A stretch of 64,000 nt of DNA from Thiemannella venezuelensis (GCF_014203605.1 NZ_JACHJJ010000032.1:1-64000), one strand, 5' to 3'; shown: positions 48,711 through 58,369, numbered from the stretch's first letter. The notes: generated by a model from the letters alone, not told the origin. A program made the numbers and translations.

Positions 48711-51080
48711 ATGTCCTCCGGGAACGACGCCGCCCGGGGTCTCCGCCGCCTGCCGGTGTTCCGGGTGAGGTCGCGGCTGTTCGCGCTCATCCTCGTCCCG
48801 ACGGCCGCCGCCATCATGATCAGTGGTCTGCGGATCGTGTCCGCGCTCGATACGGCGGCCGAGTACCGGCGGTTGACCCAGGCGGCCGAGCTGGTGCAGA
48901 GCCTCGGCGCGCTCGCCCACGAGTTGGCCCTGGAACGGGACCGGGCGGCCTGGTACCTGGCCCAACCTCGCAGCCGGAGGCTCCTGACCGCGGTGACCGA
49001 CCAGTTCCCGGTCACCGACGAAGCGGCCCGGCACACCGTACAGAAGATCACTTCCCTGGACGGAGACCAGGACCGGAGGATCGTCGACGCCGCCATCCAG
49101 GTCCGCCGGTGGATCGTCGCACTGGACGGGGAGACCCAGATCCTGGAGGACATCGACGGCACGGCTCCGCTGAGCCTGCGCCACCAGATCACGGGCGGCG
49201 CGGGAGTGACCAGGATGACCGTGCGCGCGGCGATCAGGACGTACTCAAGGATGATCGACGACATCTCCGCAGTGCGCCGGAAGCTCGCCGACGAGATCAC
49301 TGACGACGCCCTGGCCGCCCAGGTGTCCGCACTGACGAACCTGACCGACGCCGCGGAGGAGGCGTCCCGGCAGCGGGCGATCGTCGCCGGGGCGCTGGTC
49401 ACAGGCAGCATGGAGTACGACGACCTGACGGACTTCCTCGCGTCGCTGTCGCGCGGCCAGACCGCCCGGGCGGACTTCCAGTCCCAGGTGCCGCAGGGCG
49501 TCCTGCAGTTCTCCACCGCGACCTTGAACGACCCCGAGGTCAGCCAGAAGATCAACCGGACCGGCACCACGCTCACACTGGTGCAGCAGCGACTCCGTGA
49601 GAACGGAACGTTGCGCGACCTCGACCGGAACCCGGCCGTGGACGACGCAGGCACGTGGTTCGAGTCGGCAACCGCGTACGTGGACGCGCTGCGCACGGTC
49701 GGCAAGCGACTGGAGAGCGAGGTCGTCACCACCAGCCGGGACCTGTCGTCCGCCGAGCGGACCACCGCCGTGACGCTCGGCCTGTCTCTCCTCGCGCTGC
49801 TCGGCGTCGTCCTCGCCGTCACGCTCGTCATCGCCTGGACGATCGTCACACCGCTGCGGCGGCTGCGCCGGGAGGCGCTGGAGATCGCCGGCTCCCGGCT
49901 CCCGGACCTCGTGCGGTTGGTGCGCACGTCGGACGGCTCGGGCGTGACACCCGAGATCATCCCCATCGACGTCACTTCGCGTGACGAGGTCGGCGAGGTG
50001 GCTCGAGCCTTCGATGAGGTCCACCGCGAAGCGGTACGGCTGGCCGCGGACGAGGCCGTACTACGCAACAACATCAACGCGATGTTCGTCAACCTGTCGC
50101 GCCGTATCCAGACCCTGGTCGGGCGGCAACTGGCCCTCATCGAGAGTCTGGAGAAGACAGAGGAGGACGCCGACCGGCTCGGCGATCTGTTCAGACTCGA
50201 CCACATGGCCACCCGCATGCGGCGCAGCAGTGAGAATCTGCTGGTCCTGGCCGGGCAGGAACCGGCCCGCCGGATGCGCCGGCCGGTGCCCCTGATCGAC
50301 GTGATCCGCGCCGCGCTCGCCGAGGTCGAGAACTACGAACGGGTCGAACTGCGGGCGGACCCGGGTGTGTCGATCTCCGGTGCCGCGGCCAACGACATGG
50401 TCCACCTGCTGGCCGAACTGATCGAGAACGCCATCTCGTTCTCGCCGAACACCACGAAGGTCTCCGTGCGAGGTGATCTGGTCCACGGCGCCGGGGCGAT
50501 GATCTCGGTCGGCGACCGGGGCATCGGCCTGATCCCCGAGGAACTGGCCCGGCTCAACGAGCGGCTGGCCGATCCGCCGGCCGCGGACGTGGAGGTGTCA
50601 CGGCGGATGGGCTTGTTCGTGGTCGGCCGCCTCGCGCTGCGCCACGGCGTCAGGGTCCGGCTCCGCGGTCAGGACGGCGGCGGGCTCACCGCGATGGTGA
50701 TGCTGCCCGACGACGTCCTGGCAGGTGGCGGAGCACGGCAGCAGGCGTTCGGCCCTTCCCCCGCGCCGCAGCGCCCCCCGGCCCCGCCGGACGTGCCGGC
50801 GACGATGGGTGGACCGTCCTTCGAGGCTGCGCTGTACGCGCCCGGTCCCGTGGTGCCGGCCCCCTCGGTGAGCACCGGTGGTCCCGGCACCGGCGACGAC
50901 TTCTTGCCGATCTTCGAGTCCGTCGGGTCGGACTGGTTCCACAGCGCGGTACCGCCGCAGAGTCCGGGGGAACCACCGCGGCCGGAGACGGTGCGTGGCC
51001 GGTTCGCCGAGTTCCAGCGAGGCGTACGGCGGGGCAGGACCGAACCGGGCGGCCGGGACCGCGACCGGGGCCACCCCTGA
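48711..51080 (+). CDS. NIT-domain sensor histidine kinase (CvnA-like)
   Basis: A 789-residue membrane kinase. An N-terminal TM ('RLFALILVPTAAAIMISGL') is followed by a long helical nitrate/nitrite-sensing-type extracellular domain ('ALAHELALERDRAAWYLAQ'), a second TM ('LGLSLLALLGVVLAVTLVIAWTIV'), HAMP, the dimerisation segment ('FRLDHMATRMRRSSENLLVLAGQE') and an ATPase domain with N-box 'ELIENAISFSPN' and 'GDRGIGL'. A Pro-rich tail ends the protein. This architecture is the first gene (CvnA) of actinobacterial conservons. The ATG at 48711 is taken; 48645 is in frame but has no ribosome site. Confidence 0.82.
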   Translation: MSSGNDAARGLRRLPVFRVRSRLFALILVPTAAAIMISGLRIVSALDTAAEYRRLTQAAELVQSLGALAHELALERDRAAWYLAQPRSRRLLTAVTDQFPVTDEAARHTVQKITSLDGDQDRRIVDAAIQVRRWIVALDGETQILEDIDGTAPLSLRHQITGGAGVTRMTVRAAIRTYSRMIDDISAVRRKLADEITDDALAAQVSALTNLTDAAEEASRQRAIVAGALVTGSMEYDDLTDFLASLSRGQTARADFQSQVPQGVLQFSTATLNDPEVSQKINRTGTTLTLVQQRLRENGTLRDLDRNPAVDDAGTWFESATAYVDALRTVGKRLESEVVTTSRDLSSAERTTAVTLGLSLLALLGVVLAVTLVIAWTIVTPLRRLRREALEIAGSRLPDLVRLVRTSDGSGVTPEIIPIDVTSRDEVGEVARAFDEVHREAVRLAADEAVLRNNINAMFVNLSRRIQTLVGRQLALIESLEKTEEDADRLGDLFRLDHMATRMRRSSENLLVLAGQEPARRMRRPVPLIDVIRAALAEVENYERVELRADPGVSISGAAANDMVHLLAELIENAISFSPNTTKVSVRGDLVHGAGAMISVGDRGIGLIPEELARLNERLADPPAADVEVSRRMGLFVVGRLALRHGVRVRLRGQDGGGLTAMVMLPDDVLAGGGARQQAFGPSPAPQRPPAPPDVPATMGGPSFEAALYAPGPVVPAPSVSTGGPGTGDDFLPIFESVGSDWFHSAVPPQSPGEPPRPETVRGRFAEFQRGVRRGRTEPGGRDRDRGHP

Positions 51081-51108
51081 GGGCCACAACTGACGGGAGT
51101 AGCCGACC

Positions 51109-51522
51109 ATGTCGCAGAACTGGAGCGAGGACCCGAAACAGGCCTATGGCGGTGGGCGGGACGGCGTTCCCGACGATGGCTCCGACGAGGTGTCGTTCGT
51201 GCGGCCGTTCGCCGTCACCGGCGGCCGCACCGGGGCACGGGTGGATCTCGCACTGGAGGCTCTGGTATCCGTGACCGTCCCGGAGCATACGCTGGCGGCC
51301 CATGTCCCGGAGTACCAGGCCGTCGGCCGGCTGTGCTGGCAGCAGGTGCGCTCGATCGCAGAGATTTCCGCGCTCCTCGGCCTGCCGCTCGGCGTGGCCC
51401 GCGTTGTGATCGCGGACATGGCGTCGGCCGGCCTGGCCCAGATCCACCAGACCCGGTTGCCGACGGACGAGGTCGACGTGGATCTGCTGGAAAGGGTGCT
51501 CAGCGGGCTGCGCAGGCTCTGA
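51109..51522 (+). CDS. DUF742 (CvnC-like) protein
   Basis: A 137-residue DUF742 protein ('FVRPFAVTGGRTGARVDLALEALVSV', 'LCWQQVRSIAEISALLGLPLGVARVVIADMASAGLAQIHQ', the latter a winged-helix-like segment). In conservons the order is kinase, roadblock, DUF742, GTPase. Here it follows the kinase directly by 28 bases, so the roadblock gene is absent, and no GTPase gene follows. GGGAG precedes the ATG. Confidence 0.82.
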   Translation: MSQNWSEDPKQAYGGGRDGVPDDGSDEVSFVRPFAVTGGRTGARVDLALEALVSVTVPEHTLAAHVPEYQAVGRLCWQQVRSIAEISALLGLPLGVARVVIADMASAGLAQIHQTRLPTDEVDVDLLERVLSGLRRL

Positions 51523-51602
51523 CCGTGTGGGTGCCGGAAACTCGGCCAGCGAGGTGACCTGCGGTTTGGTGCCTGAGCGTTCGCTGTGCATGATCGGTTT
51601 TC

Positions 51603-51988
51603 ATGGCGTTGCAGCTGCTCTATCTGACCTTTCTCCGGCTCGCGGGCTGGCTGGTGCTGCTGGGCAGGAGCGAGGCGGCCAAGGACGTCGAGATCATGGT
51701 GCTTCGGCATGAGGTGGCGGTGCTGCGGCGTCAGGTCGCCCGGCCGAAGCCGGACTGGGCCGATCGAGTGGTCCTGGCCGCGCTGGCGCGGTTCTTGCCC
51801 TCTGCCCTGCGTGCGCATCGGCTGGTGACGCCGGGCACCCTACTGGCCTGGCACCGCCGCCTGGTCCGACGCCGATGGACGTATCCGCACCGGTCCGGCC
51901 GCCCGTGGACGAGCAAGGAGATCCGGGAACTGGTGGTGTGGTGCGCCTGGCGCGGGAGAACCCGGCCTGGGGATATCGCCGGGTGCAG
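51603..51988 (+). pseudogene. Truncated, frameshifted IS integrase
   Basis: The frame from 51603 reads as the N-terminus of an IS3-like integrase common in actinomycetes ('KDVEIMVLRHEVAVLRRQVARPKPDWADR', 'LPSALRAHRLVTPGTLLAWHRRLV', 'RWTYPHRSGRPW'). Near 51935-51940 the reading shifts: the expected 'VRLARENPAWGYRRVQ' continues in another frame. It then ends abruptly, without the DDE core, before the next gene's stop at 52035. It is a dead fragment, right beside the incomplete conservon. Confidence 0.7.
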
Positions 51989-52034
51989 TTGACCGGTCGA
52001 GCGGTGATCCGGGTGAGGTGGTGGGGGTGGCTGT

Positions 52035-54824
52035 TCAGATGGTGGTCTGGTCGAGGAGCTCCAGGAGATGCCGGTAGGTCTGGCCGGTGGCGCGGGTCAG
52101 GCCCAGCTCGCAGGTGCGGTTGACCGAGGCGTGCGCGGCGCAGCCCGCCTCGGCCACGGAGGCGGCCTCGGCGCGGGTGGCCGAGGCGGTCAGCTCGGGG
52201 TGCAGCAGGCCGCGGTCGCCGGCGAAGCCGCAGCACTGCCATCCGTCCGGGATCACGACCTGCTCGGCGACCGCCTCGGCGAGGCGGGTGACGGCGGCGT
52301 CCAGGCCGAGGCGGGTGGAGGAGCAGGTCGGGTGGAGCGCCAGCGACGGCAGGCGGCGTGCCTGCGGCAGGCGGGGCAGGACGTGCTCGGCGGTGAAGGC
52401 GACCGCGTCGACCACCTGGAGGCCGGGCACCAGATGGGCGTAGCCCTCGGTGCAGGAGGCGGCGTCGCTCACCACGGGCAGCCGGCCGCCGTCGGTGGCC
52501 CGCGCGAGCACGTCCCGGACGCGCTCGCCCATGGCCTCCTGCCCGCCGGCGAAGCCCTTGGACGACCACGGGGTGCCGCAGCACAGGCTCGCGATCTTCT
52601 CCGGGACGTGCAGCGTCAGCCCGGCGCGGGCGGCCAGGCGCTGGAAGGCGGTCATCACGCCGGGGCCGCCGTCCGCGGGGGCGAACAGCGTGTTCAGGCA
52701 GGACGGCAGGTAGACGGCGTCGGCGCCGTCCACCGGGGACGGGCGGCGCCTGGTGCCGCCGCGCGGCAGGTCGCGGCTCCACCGCGGGACGTCGTCCGCG
52801 CCGGCCAGGGCGCGGGCGGCGCGCGAGGCGGCCTCCGGGAGCGCGGGCGGGACCGCGGCGGCGGTGTCGAGGGCCAGGTTCATCGCGCGGGTGACGCCGT
52901 CCCAGTGGCGGGCGGCGCTCGTCCAGGCGCGGCGGGCGGCGCGGCCGTGGCGTCCGGCGCGCAGGCGTTTGGTCAGGTCGCCGGTGTTGATGAGGACGGG
53001 GCAGGCGGTGGCGCACATGCCGTCCACGGCGCAGGTGTCCACAGCGTCGTAGGCGTAGGCGTCTTCCAGCTCGCGGGCCAGGGCGTGGTCGCCGGCCGCC
53101 TGGGCCGCGGCCAGCTCGCGGCGCAGCACGATGCGCTGGCGCGGGGTGGTGGTCAGGTCGCGGCTGGGGCAGACGGGCTCGCAGTAGCCGCACTCGACGC
53201 AGCGGTCGACCTCGGGCTCGACGGTGACGACGGTCTTGAGGTCGCGCAGGTGGGCCTCGGGGTCGTCGGTGAGGACGACGCCGGGGTTGAGCGTGCCGGC
53301 CGGGTCGCACAGGCGTTTGACCTCGCGCATCACCTCGTACAGCTCGTCGCCGTACTGGCGGCGCACGAACGGGGCCATGACGCGGCCGGTGCCGTGCTCG
53401 GCCTTCAGCGTGCCGCCCCTGGCCAGGACGGCCTCCACCATGTCCTCGGTGAACTCGGCGTAGCGGTCGAGGCCGGCGGCGAACCGCTCGTTGAGCATGA
53501 AGTGCAGGTTGCCGTCCTTGGCGTGGCCGAAGACGACGCTGCGCTCGTAGCGGTGCTCGGCGAACAGCCGGGTCAGGTCGTCGCACAGGTCGGCCAGCGC
53601 GGGCACGGGGACGGCGACGTCCTCCAGCAGGGCCGTCGTGCCGCTGGGGCGGGCGCCGGCGACGGTGGCGTACAGGCCCTTGCGGATGTGCCACAGCGCG
53701 GCCCGGCCGCCGGCCTCCCTGCTCAGCCGGGCGGGGGCGGCCAGGCGCAGCCCGGCGAAGACCCGCTCGGCGGCCTGCTCCCGCTCGGTGAGCAGCCCGG
53801 CGTCGGACTCCTGCCATTCGACCAGCAGCGCGGCGTGCTCGGCGACGGTCATCGCGCGCAGCGTCTCGTCGGCCTTGGGGTCGGTCCGGGCGACGCGCAG
53901 GGACTCGGCGTCCAGCAGCTCGACGGCGGCGGGCCCGGCGGCGACCAGCTCCGGCACCGTGGCCATCGCCTCCCGCAGCGTCGGGAAGACGAGCAGGCCG
54001 GTGGCGGCCAGGCGGTGGGCGGGGACGGTGCGGAAGACGGCCTCGGCGACGAAGCCGAGGGTGCCCTCGCTGCCGATGACCAGGTGGGCGAGGATCTGCG
54101 CCGGGCCGTCGTGGTCGAGGAAGCTGTTCAGGCCGTAGCCCATGGTGTTCTTCAGCGAGAACTGCTCCTGGACGCGCCGCACTGAGCCGGGGTTGCCGCG
54201 GACGCGGTCGCGCAGCCGTTCCAGGCCGGCCGCGAGGTCGGGTTCCAGGGCGCGCAGCCGCTCGTCGGCGTCGGGGGCGCCGGTGTCGAGGACGGTGCCG
54301 CTCGGCAACACCAGCGTCATCGACTCCAGCGTCCGGTAGGTGTTGGCGTGCGTGCCGCAGGTCATGCCGCTGGAGTTGTTGGCCACGACGCCGCCGATCG
54401 TGCAGGCCGACTCGCTGGCCGGGTCGGGGCCGAGCTTGCGCCCGTACGGGGCCAGGCGGGCGTTGACCTGCCGCAGCACCGCGCCGGGCTGGACGCGTAC
54501 CCGGGCGCCGTCGTCGAGCACCTCGATCGAGCGGAAGTGCCGGCGGGTGTCCACGAGCAGGTGCTCGCTGACTCCCTGGCCGCTCAGGCTGGTGCCGCCG
54601 GAGCGGAAGGTCAGCGGCAGGCCGGTGCGCAGCAGCGCGGCGACCTGGCCGGCGCTCTCGGCCACCAGCACGGCCTGCGGGGTCAGCAGGTAGTGGGAGG
54701 CGTCGTGGGCCATGCCGAGCCGGTCGCTCGCGCGGGCGCGGGTGATCCCCGGGACGGCCGTCTCGACCGCCGCCAGGACGGCGGCGTCCGGCGCGTTGAG
54801 CCGTCGCGGTTCACGGTGGGTCAT
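52035..54824 (-). CDS. FAD/Fe-S D-2-hydroxyacid dehydrogenase (DLD-GlcF fusion)
   Basis: A 929-residue fusion. The N-terminal FAD-binding (VAO-type, 'VLVAESAGQVAALLRTGLPLTFRSGGTSLSG') and FAD-linked oxidase domains are followed by two 4Fe-4S motifs ('CVECGYCEPVCP', 'CAVDGMCATACP') and CCG domains ('CCGTPWSSKG', 'CCGFAGDRG'). Such proteins oxidise D-lactate or glycolate and feed electrons to quinone. In this cluster it would consume the two- or three-carbon hydroxy acid split off a sugar acid. The ATG at 54824 is preferred for its GGAAGAGAG site; an ATG at 54848 overlaps the upstream stop but lacks one. Confidence 0.87.
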   Translation of the reverse strand: MTHREPRRLNAPDAAVLAAVETAVPGITRARASDRLGMAHDASHYLLTPQAVLVAESAGQVAALLRTGLPLTFRSGGTSLSGQGVSEHLLVDTRRHFRSIEVLDDGARVRVQPGAVLRQVNARLAPYGRKLGPDPASESACTIGGVVANNSSGMTCGTHANTYRTLESMTLVLPSGTVLDTGAPDADERLRALEPDLAAGLERLRDRVRGNPGSVRRVQEQFSLKNTMGYGLNSFLDHDGPAQILAHLVIGSEGTLGFVAEAVFRTVPAHRLAATGLLVFPTLREAMATVPELVAAGPAAVELLDAESLRVARTDPKADETLRAMTVAEHAALLVEWQESDAGLLTEREQAAERVFAGLRLAAPARLSREAGGRAALWHIRKGLYATVAGARPSGTTALLEDVAVPVPALADLCDDLTRLFAEHRYERSVVFGHAKDGNLHFMLNERFAAGLDRYAEFTEDMVEAVLARGGTLKAEHGTGRVMAPFVRRQYGDELYEVMREVKRLCDPAGTLNPGVVLTDDPEAHLRDLKTVVTVEPEVDRCVECGYCEPVCPSRDLTTTPRQRIVLRRELAAAQAAGDHALARELEDAYAYDAVDTCAVDGMCATACPVLINTGDLTKRLRAGRHGRAARRAWTSAARHWDGVTRAMNLALDTAAAVPPALPEAASRAARALAGADDVPRWSRDLPRGGTRRRPSPVDGADAVYLPSCLNTLFAPADGGPGVMTAFQRLAARAGLTLHVPEKIASLCCGTPWSSKGFAGGQEAMGERVRDVLARATDGGRLPVVSDAASCTEGYAHLVPGLQVVDAVAFTAEHVLPRLPQARRLPSLALHPTCSSTRLGLDAAVTRLAEAVAEQVVIPDGWQCCGFAGDRGLLHPELTASATRAEAASVAEAGCAAHASVNRTCELGLTRATGQTYRHLLELLDQTTI

Positions 54825-54844
54825 GCTCGTGCTCTCTTCCAGGT

Positions 54845-55858
54845 TCATTGCCGGGGATCGATGTGGATCTTGGGCCCCGGGCCGGCGCTGGGCGGTCGCC
54901 GTCCGGCCAGGACGCCGGCCGTCTCGGCCAGCCCGACCGTGGCGGCCACCAGCGGACGGGCGTCCACCGAGCCGCCGGCGTAGGCGTCGATGGCCCCGGC
55001 CAACCCCGCCGAGCCGCCCAGGACGCCGACCGCGGTGACGTCCTTGAGCACCAGATGACGGGTGTCGATGGCGGATGGTGTACCGGCCAGGCCGATGCAG
55101 ACCACCCGCCCGGCCGGTTCGACCAGCTCAAGCGCGAGCGCGGGCAGGCCGGGGGCGTTGGAGGCGTCCACCACGGCGTGCCAGGCCAGCTCCGGCAGTG
55201 ACGGCTTGGTCCAAGCGCCCTCGAAGCCGAGCGTCCGGGCCAGGCGCAGCCCTTCGGGATCGCGGCCGAGCAGGTGGACCTCGATCCCGCGGGCGCGTGC
55301 GAACAGCGCGGCCAGCAGGCCGATCGTGCCGGTTCCCAGAACCAGCAGGCGTTCACCGGCTGCCAGGCCGGTGCTCTCGATGGCGCGCAGCGCGTTGCCG
55401 CCGGGTTCGACGAGCGCGCCCAGCGTGAGGTCCACGGTGTCCGGCAGCGGTTGCAGCGCCGAGGCGGGGACGGCGAGCTGTTCGGCCAGCGCGCCAGGAC
55501 GGCCGCGGCTGATGCCGATCTCGGCCACATCGGCGCAGATGTGATGATGGCCGGCACGGCAACGGTGGCAGCGGCCGCAGCCGAGCATGGTGTCGCCGGT
55601 GACACGGCGGCCCAGCCAGTCGGCCTGCACGCCCTCGCCGAGCGCGGTGACCGTACCGCACCATTCGTGGCCGGGGCGCAGCGGATACCACGAGCGGCCG
55701 CTGTGCAGGTAGCTCATCTCGCCGCTGAACAACTCCATGTCGGTGCCGCACACGCCCACCCGCTCGACGTCCACGATCACCTCGCCGGGCCCAGCGATGG
55801 GCGGTTCGGTCTCCTGGACCTCGGCCTTACCCGGTCCGGTGACGACCAGTGCGCGCAT
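54845..55858 (-). CDS. Zinc-dependent sugar/alcohol dehydrogenase
   Basis: A 337-residue medium-chain dehydrogenase. Catalytic zinc residues are in 'GVCGTDMELF' and 'RPGHEWCGTV'; the structural zinc loop is 'GCGRCHRCRAGHHHIC'; NAD(P) binding is 'VLGTGTIGLLAALFARARG'. It is probably the first oxidising enzyme of the pathway, forming a sugar lactone (inference from neighbours). Its ATG shares one base with the upstream stop (TAATG). Confidence 0.84.
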   Translation of the reverse strand: MRALVVTGPGKAEVQETEPPIAGPGEVIVDVERVGVCGTDMELFSGEMSYLHSGRSWYPLRPGHEWCGTVTALGEGVQADWLGRRVTGDTMLGCGRCHRCRAGHHHICADVAEIGISRGRPGALAEQLAVPASALQPLPDTVDLTLGALVEPGGNALRAIESTGLAAGERLLVLGTGTIGLLAALFARARGIEVHLLGRDPEGLRLARTLGFEGAWTKPSLPELAWHAVVDASNAPGLPALALELVEPAGRVVCIGLAGTPSAIDTRHLVLKDVTAVGVLGGSAGLAGAIDAYAGGSVDARPLVAATVGLAETAGVLAGRRPPSAGPGPKIHIDPRQ

Positions 55859-56706
55859 TACCGGGCGCCCAGGACATGCTGGCGCTGGCTGCCGAGCCCG
55901 TCGATGCCGAGCTCCATGACGTCGCCCGGTCGCAGCCAGATCTGCGGGTCGTGGCCCATGCCGACGCCGGGCGGGGTGCCGGTGTTGATCAGGTCGCCGG
56001 GCTCCAGCACCATGAACTGGCTCAGGTGGTGCACGATGACGTACGGGTCGAAGATCATCGTCTTGGTGCTGCCGGTCTGGCGGCGCACGCCGTTGACGTC
56101 CAGCCACATGCCCAGGTTCCGGACGTCGGCCAGCTCGTCGGGGGTGACCAGCCAGGGGCCGGCCGGGTTGAACGTCTCGGCCGACTTGCCCTTGCTCCAC
56201 TGGCCGCCGCGTTCCATCTGGAAGGCGCGTTCGCTGACGTCGTTGACCACGCAGTAGCCGGCGATCGCGGCCGCGGCCTCCTCGACCGAGTCCAGGTAGG
56301 AGGTGCGGCGGCCGATCACGATGCCGAGCTCCACCTCCCAGTCGGTCTTGGTCGAGCCGCGCGGGATACGCACGTCGTCGTCCGGGCCGACCAGGGTGTT
56401 GGGCGACTTGGTGAACAGGATCGGCTCGGCGGGCACGGCCTGGCCGGTCTCGGCGGCGTGATCGCTGTAGTTCAGGCCGATGCACAGGATCTGGTGCGGG
56501 CGGGCGATCGGCGCGCCGATCCGCTCACCGGCGAATTCCCTCACGTCCCCCCGGGTGACCCGGTCGCTGAGCAGGGCCGGGCCGCCCGCGGCGAAGAAGC
56601 GCTCGTCGAAGTCGGGGGTGACGTCGGAGACGTCGATGTAGTGGGTGTCGTCCACGCGGACGACCGGCTTTTCGGCGCCGGGCGCGCCGATGCGCATGAG
56701 ATACAA
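55858..56706 (-). CDS. FAH-family 2,4-diketo-3-deoxy sugar acid hydrolase-like
   Basis: A 282-residue FAH-fold protein. It has 'ILCIGLNYSDHAAETG', metal ligands in 'DWEVELGIVIG' and 'VVNDVSERAFQ', and 'GPWLVTPDEL' with 'GDLINTGTPPGVGMG'. The start is TTG at 56706 (GGAGA six bases upstream); 'MYLMRIG' is the usual family N-terminus. With an SDR and an IlvD-type dehydratase it fits the hydrolase that splits 2,4-diketo-3-deoxy acids to pyruvate plus lactate or glycolate, as in the L-fucose and L-rhamnose oxidative routes. Confidence 0.8.
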   Translation of the reverse strand: MYLMRIGAPGAEKPVVRVDDTHYIDVSDVTPDFDERFFAAGGPALLSDRVTRGDVREFAGERIGAPIARPHQILCIGLNYSDHAAETGQAVPAEPILFTKSPNTLVGPDDDVRIPRGSTKTDWEVELGIVIGRRTSYLDSVEEAAAAIAGYCVVNDVSERAFQMERGGQWSKGKSAETFNPAGPWLVTPDELADVRNLGMWLDVNGVRRQTGSTKTMIFDPYVIVHHLSQFMVLEPGDLINTGTPPGVGMGHDPQIWLRPGDVMELGIDGLGSQRQHVLGAR

Positions 56707-56722
56707 GGCGGTTCTCCGGAGA

Positions 56723-57586
56723 TCAGAGGGGGTTCCAGTAGGGCGTGGGCAGGCCGCGGACGCCGACCTTCGCCGTGAACAGGCGGCCGCAGCCGGGGCC
56801 CGGCTCGGTCAGGTGCTGGGTGGAGGTGGTGATGACGAGGGTGTCGAGGCTGGGACCGGCGAAGGTGGCGCTGGAGGTGTGCGGAGCGCCGGTCTCGACG
56901 GTGGCCAGCAGCTCGCCCTTGGGTGTGCGGCACTCGACGCGGCCGCGACCCCAGATGGCGATCCACAGATTGCCGTCGGCGTCGACGCACATCCCGTCGG
57001 GCTTGCCGTCGGTGATCGTGAATGCTTCCCGTCGCGGGCCCGTCCTGCCGGTGGCGGGGTCGTAGTCGCGTGCGCAGACGGTGCCGGGGACGGTGTCCAC
57101 GTTGTAGAGCCGGTCACCGAACCAGGCCAGGCCGTTGGAAAGGACCAGGTCGGTGTCGAGGTAGATGAGCCCTGTCTCCTCCAGCCGGGCCAGTACCTCC
57201 TGCCCGAAGCGGTCGTCCTGTGCCAGGCTGCCGATCAGGAAGCGCCCGGCCGGGTCCACGGCTCCGTCGTTCAGTCTGCTGTGGACCCCGGCGGGCAGCA
57301 CCCGGGCCAGCTCGGTGCGGCGACCGTCAAGGTCCACGCGGATCAGCGTCGCCTGCCCGGCTACGATCAGCCGGCCGTCCTCGGAGACGGCGACCGCGCC
57401 CACGGTGCCGTCGAAGGTCTGGGCGCCGGTGCTGGTGACCTGGCCGGTTGCGGCGTCGAGCAGGCCTTCGTGCACGGTGCCGGTGATGATGTCGACCCAC
57501 AGCAGGCGCTGCCGCGCGGCGTCCCAGACAGGGCCCTCGCCGAGGGCGTAGACCCCGGCCGAGGCCGGGGTCGCGGTCAGCTTCAC
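56723..57586 (-). CDS. SMP-30/gluconolactonase family lactonase
   Basis: A 287-residue six-bladed propeller. Metal-site residues are in 'GEGPVWDAARQRLLWVDI', 'HSRLNDGAVDPAGRFLIGS', 'LSNGLAW' and 'KPDGMCVDADGNLWIA'. It should hydrolyse the sugar lactone made by the dehydrogenase. The GTG at 57586 overlaps the IclR stop (GTGA) and has AAAAGGA six bases before it. Confidence 0.86.
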   Translation of the reverse strand: MKLTATPASAGVYALGEGPVWDAARQRLLWVDIITGTVHEGLLDAATGQVTSTGAQTFDGTVGAVAVSEDGRLIVAGQATLIRVDLDGRRTELARVLPAGVHSRLNDGAVDPAGRFLIGSLAQDDRFGQEVLARLEETGLIYLDTDLVLSNGLAWFGDRLYNVDTVPGTVCARDYDPATGRTGPRREAFTITDGKPDGMCVDADGNLWIAIWGRGRVECRTPKGELLATVETGAPHTSSATFAGPSLDTLVITTSTQHLTEPGPGCGRLFTAKVGVRGLPTPYWNPL

Positions 57587-58341
57587 CAAGGATCCTTTTC
57601 GGTGACGATAGCGCGGATGGCGGGCAGGTCATTGACGAGTTTCCGCAGCGGGGTGCGGTAGGCCAGCCCGCTGACGCTGATCGCGCCGCTGGGTACGGTG
57701 GGCGAGGTCAGGTATGCCGGAACCGCTACACAGTTGACGCCCGGCTCGTTCTCCTGGTCGTCGGTGGCGTAGCCCTGGTCGCGGATGCGTACGAGCTCGG
57801 CGTGCAACTCCTCAGCGGTCCCGATCGAGCGTTCGCTCGGCCGTTCCAGTGTGCGATCGCCCACCCACGCGCGTACGGCGTCCTCGTCCCGAAGGGCCTC
57901 GGCCAGCAGGATCTTGCCCACCGCGGTGCAGTGGGCCGGGTTGCGGCCACCGACGACCGAAGTCAGCCGGACCGCTCCCGCGGGCGGGTCCAGTTTGGAC
58001 CGGTAGACGACCGAGGTTCCGTCGAGCACTGCGTAGTGCACGGTCTCGCCGTACCGGTCACACAGGGCCTCCAGCACCGGCATGACACGTACATGATCGG
58101 GCCGCGCCTCTTGGTGGGCGAAGGCCATCCGCAGGAACTCGTTCCCCAAGAGATAGCGGCCGTGGCCGTTCTGGGCGGCGAAGCCGGCCCGGCGCAACGA
58201 AGCGAGCGCTCGGTGGACGGTGGGCTTGGAACTGTCCACCGCACGGGCCATCTCCTCCAGCCCGATCCCGTTGGGATGGCGAGCCAGCTCAGCCAGCACC
58301 GCCAGCACGCGATCGGACCCCACTAGCTTGGCATCGGACAT
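57583..58341 (-). CDS. IclR-family regulator
   Basis: A 252-residue regulator with an N-terminal winged helix ('SDRVLAVLAELARHPNGIGLEEMARAVDSSKPTVHRALASLRRAGFA') and an effector domain ('NPAHCTAVGKILLAEAL', 'DDQENEPGVNCVAVPAY'). It is divergent from the dehydratase gene and first in the minus-strand unit, so it probably controls both through the sites at 58343-58456. The ATG at 58341 is taken; a longer frame begins at 58416 but has no ribosome site. Confidence 0.86.
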   Translation of the reverse strand: MSDAKLVGSDRVLAVLAELARHPNGIGLEEMARAVDSSKPTVHRALASLRRAGFAAQNGHGRYLLGNEFLRMAFAHQEARPDHVRVMPVLEALCDRYGETVHYAVLDGTSVVYRSKLDPPAGAVRLTSVVGGRNPAHCTAVGKILLAEALRDEDAVRAWVGDRTLERPSERSIGTAEELHAELVRIRDQGYATDDQENEPGVNCVAVPAYLTSPTVPSGAISVSGLAYRTPLRKLVNDLPAIRAIVTEKDPW

Positions 58342-58342
58342 A

Positions 58343-58369
58343 TTCCGAACGTTAGACCATCGTTCCGAA
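58343..58369. promoter_or_regulatory. IclR operator block 1
   Basis: TTCCGAA occurs at 58343-58349 and again at 58363-58369, 20 bases apart, with TTAGA between them; GAACG/CGTTC also form a small dyad. The same arrangement recurs at 58422-58448. It lies immediately before the IclR start codon. Confidence 0.45.
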
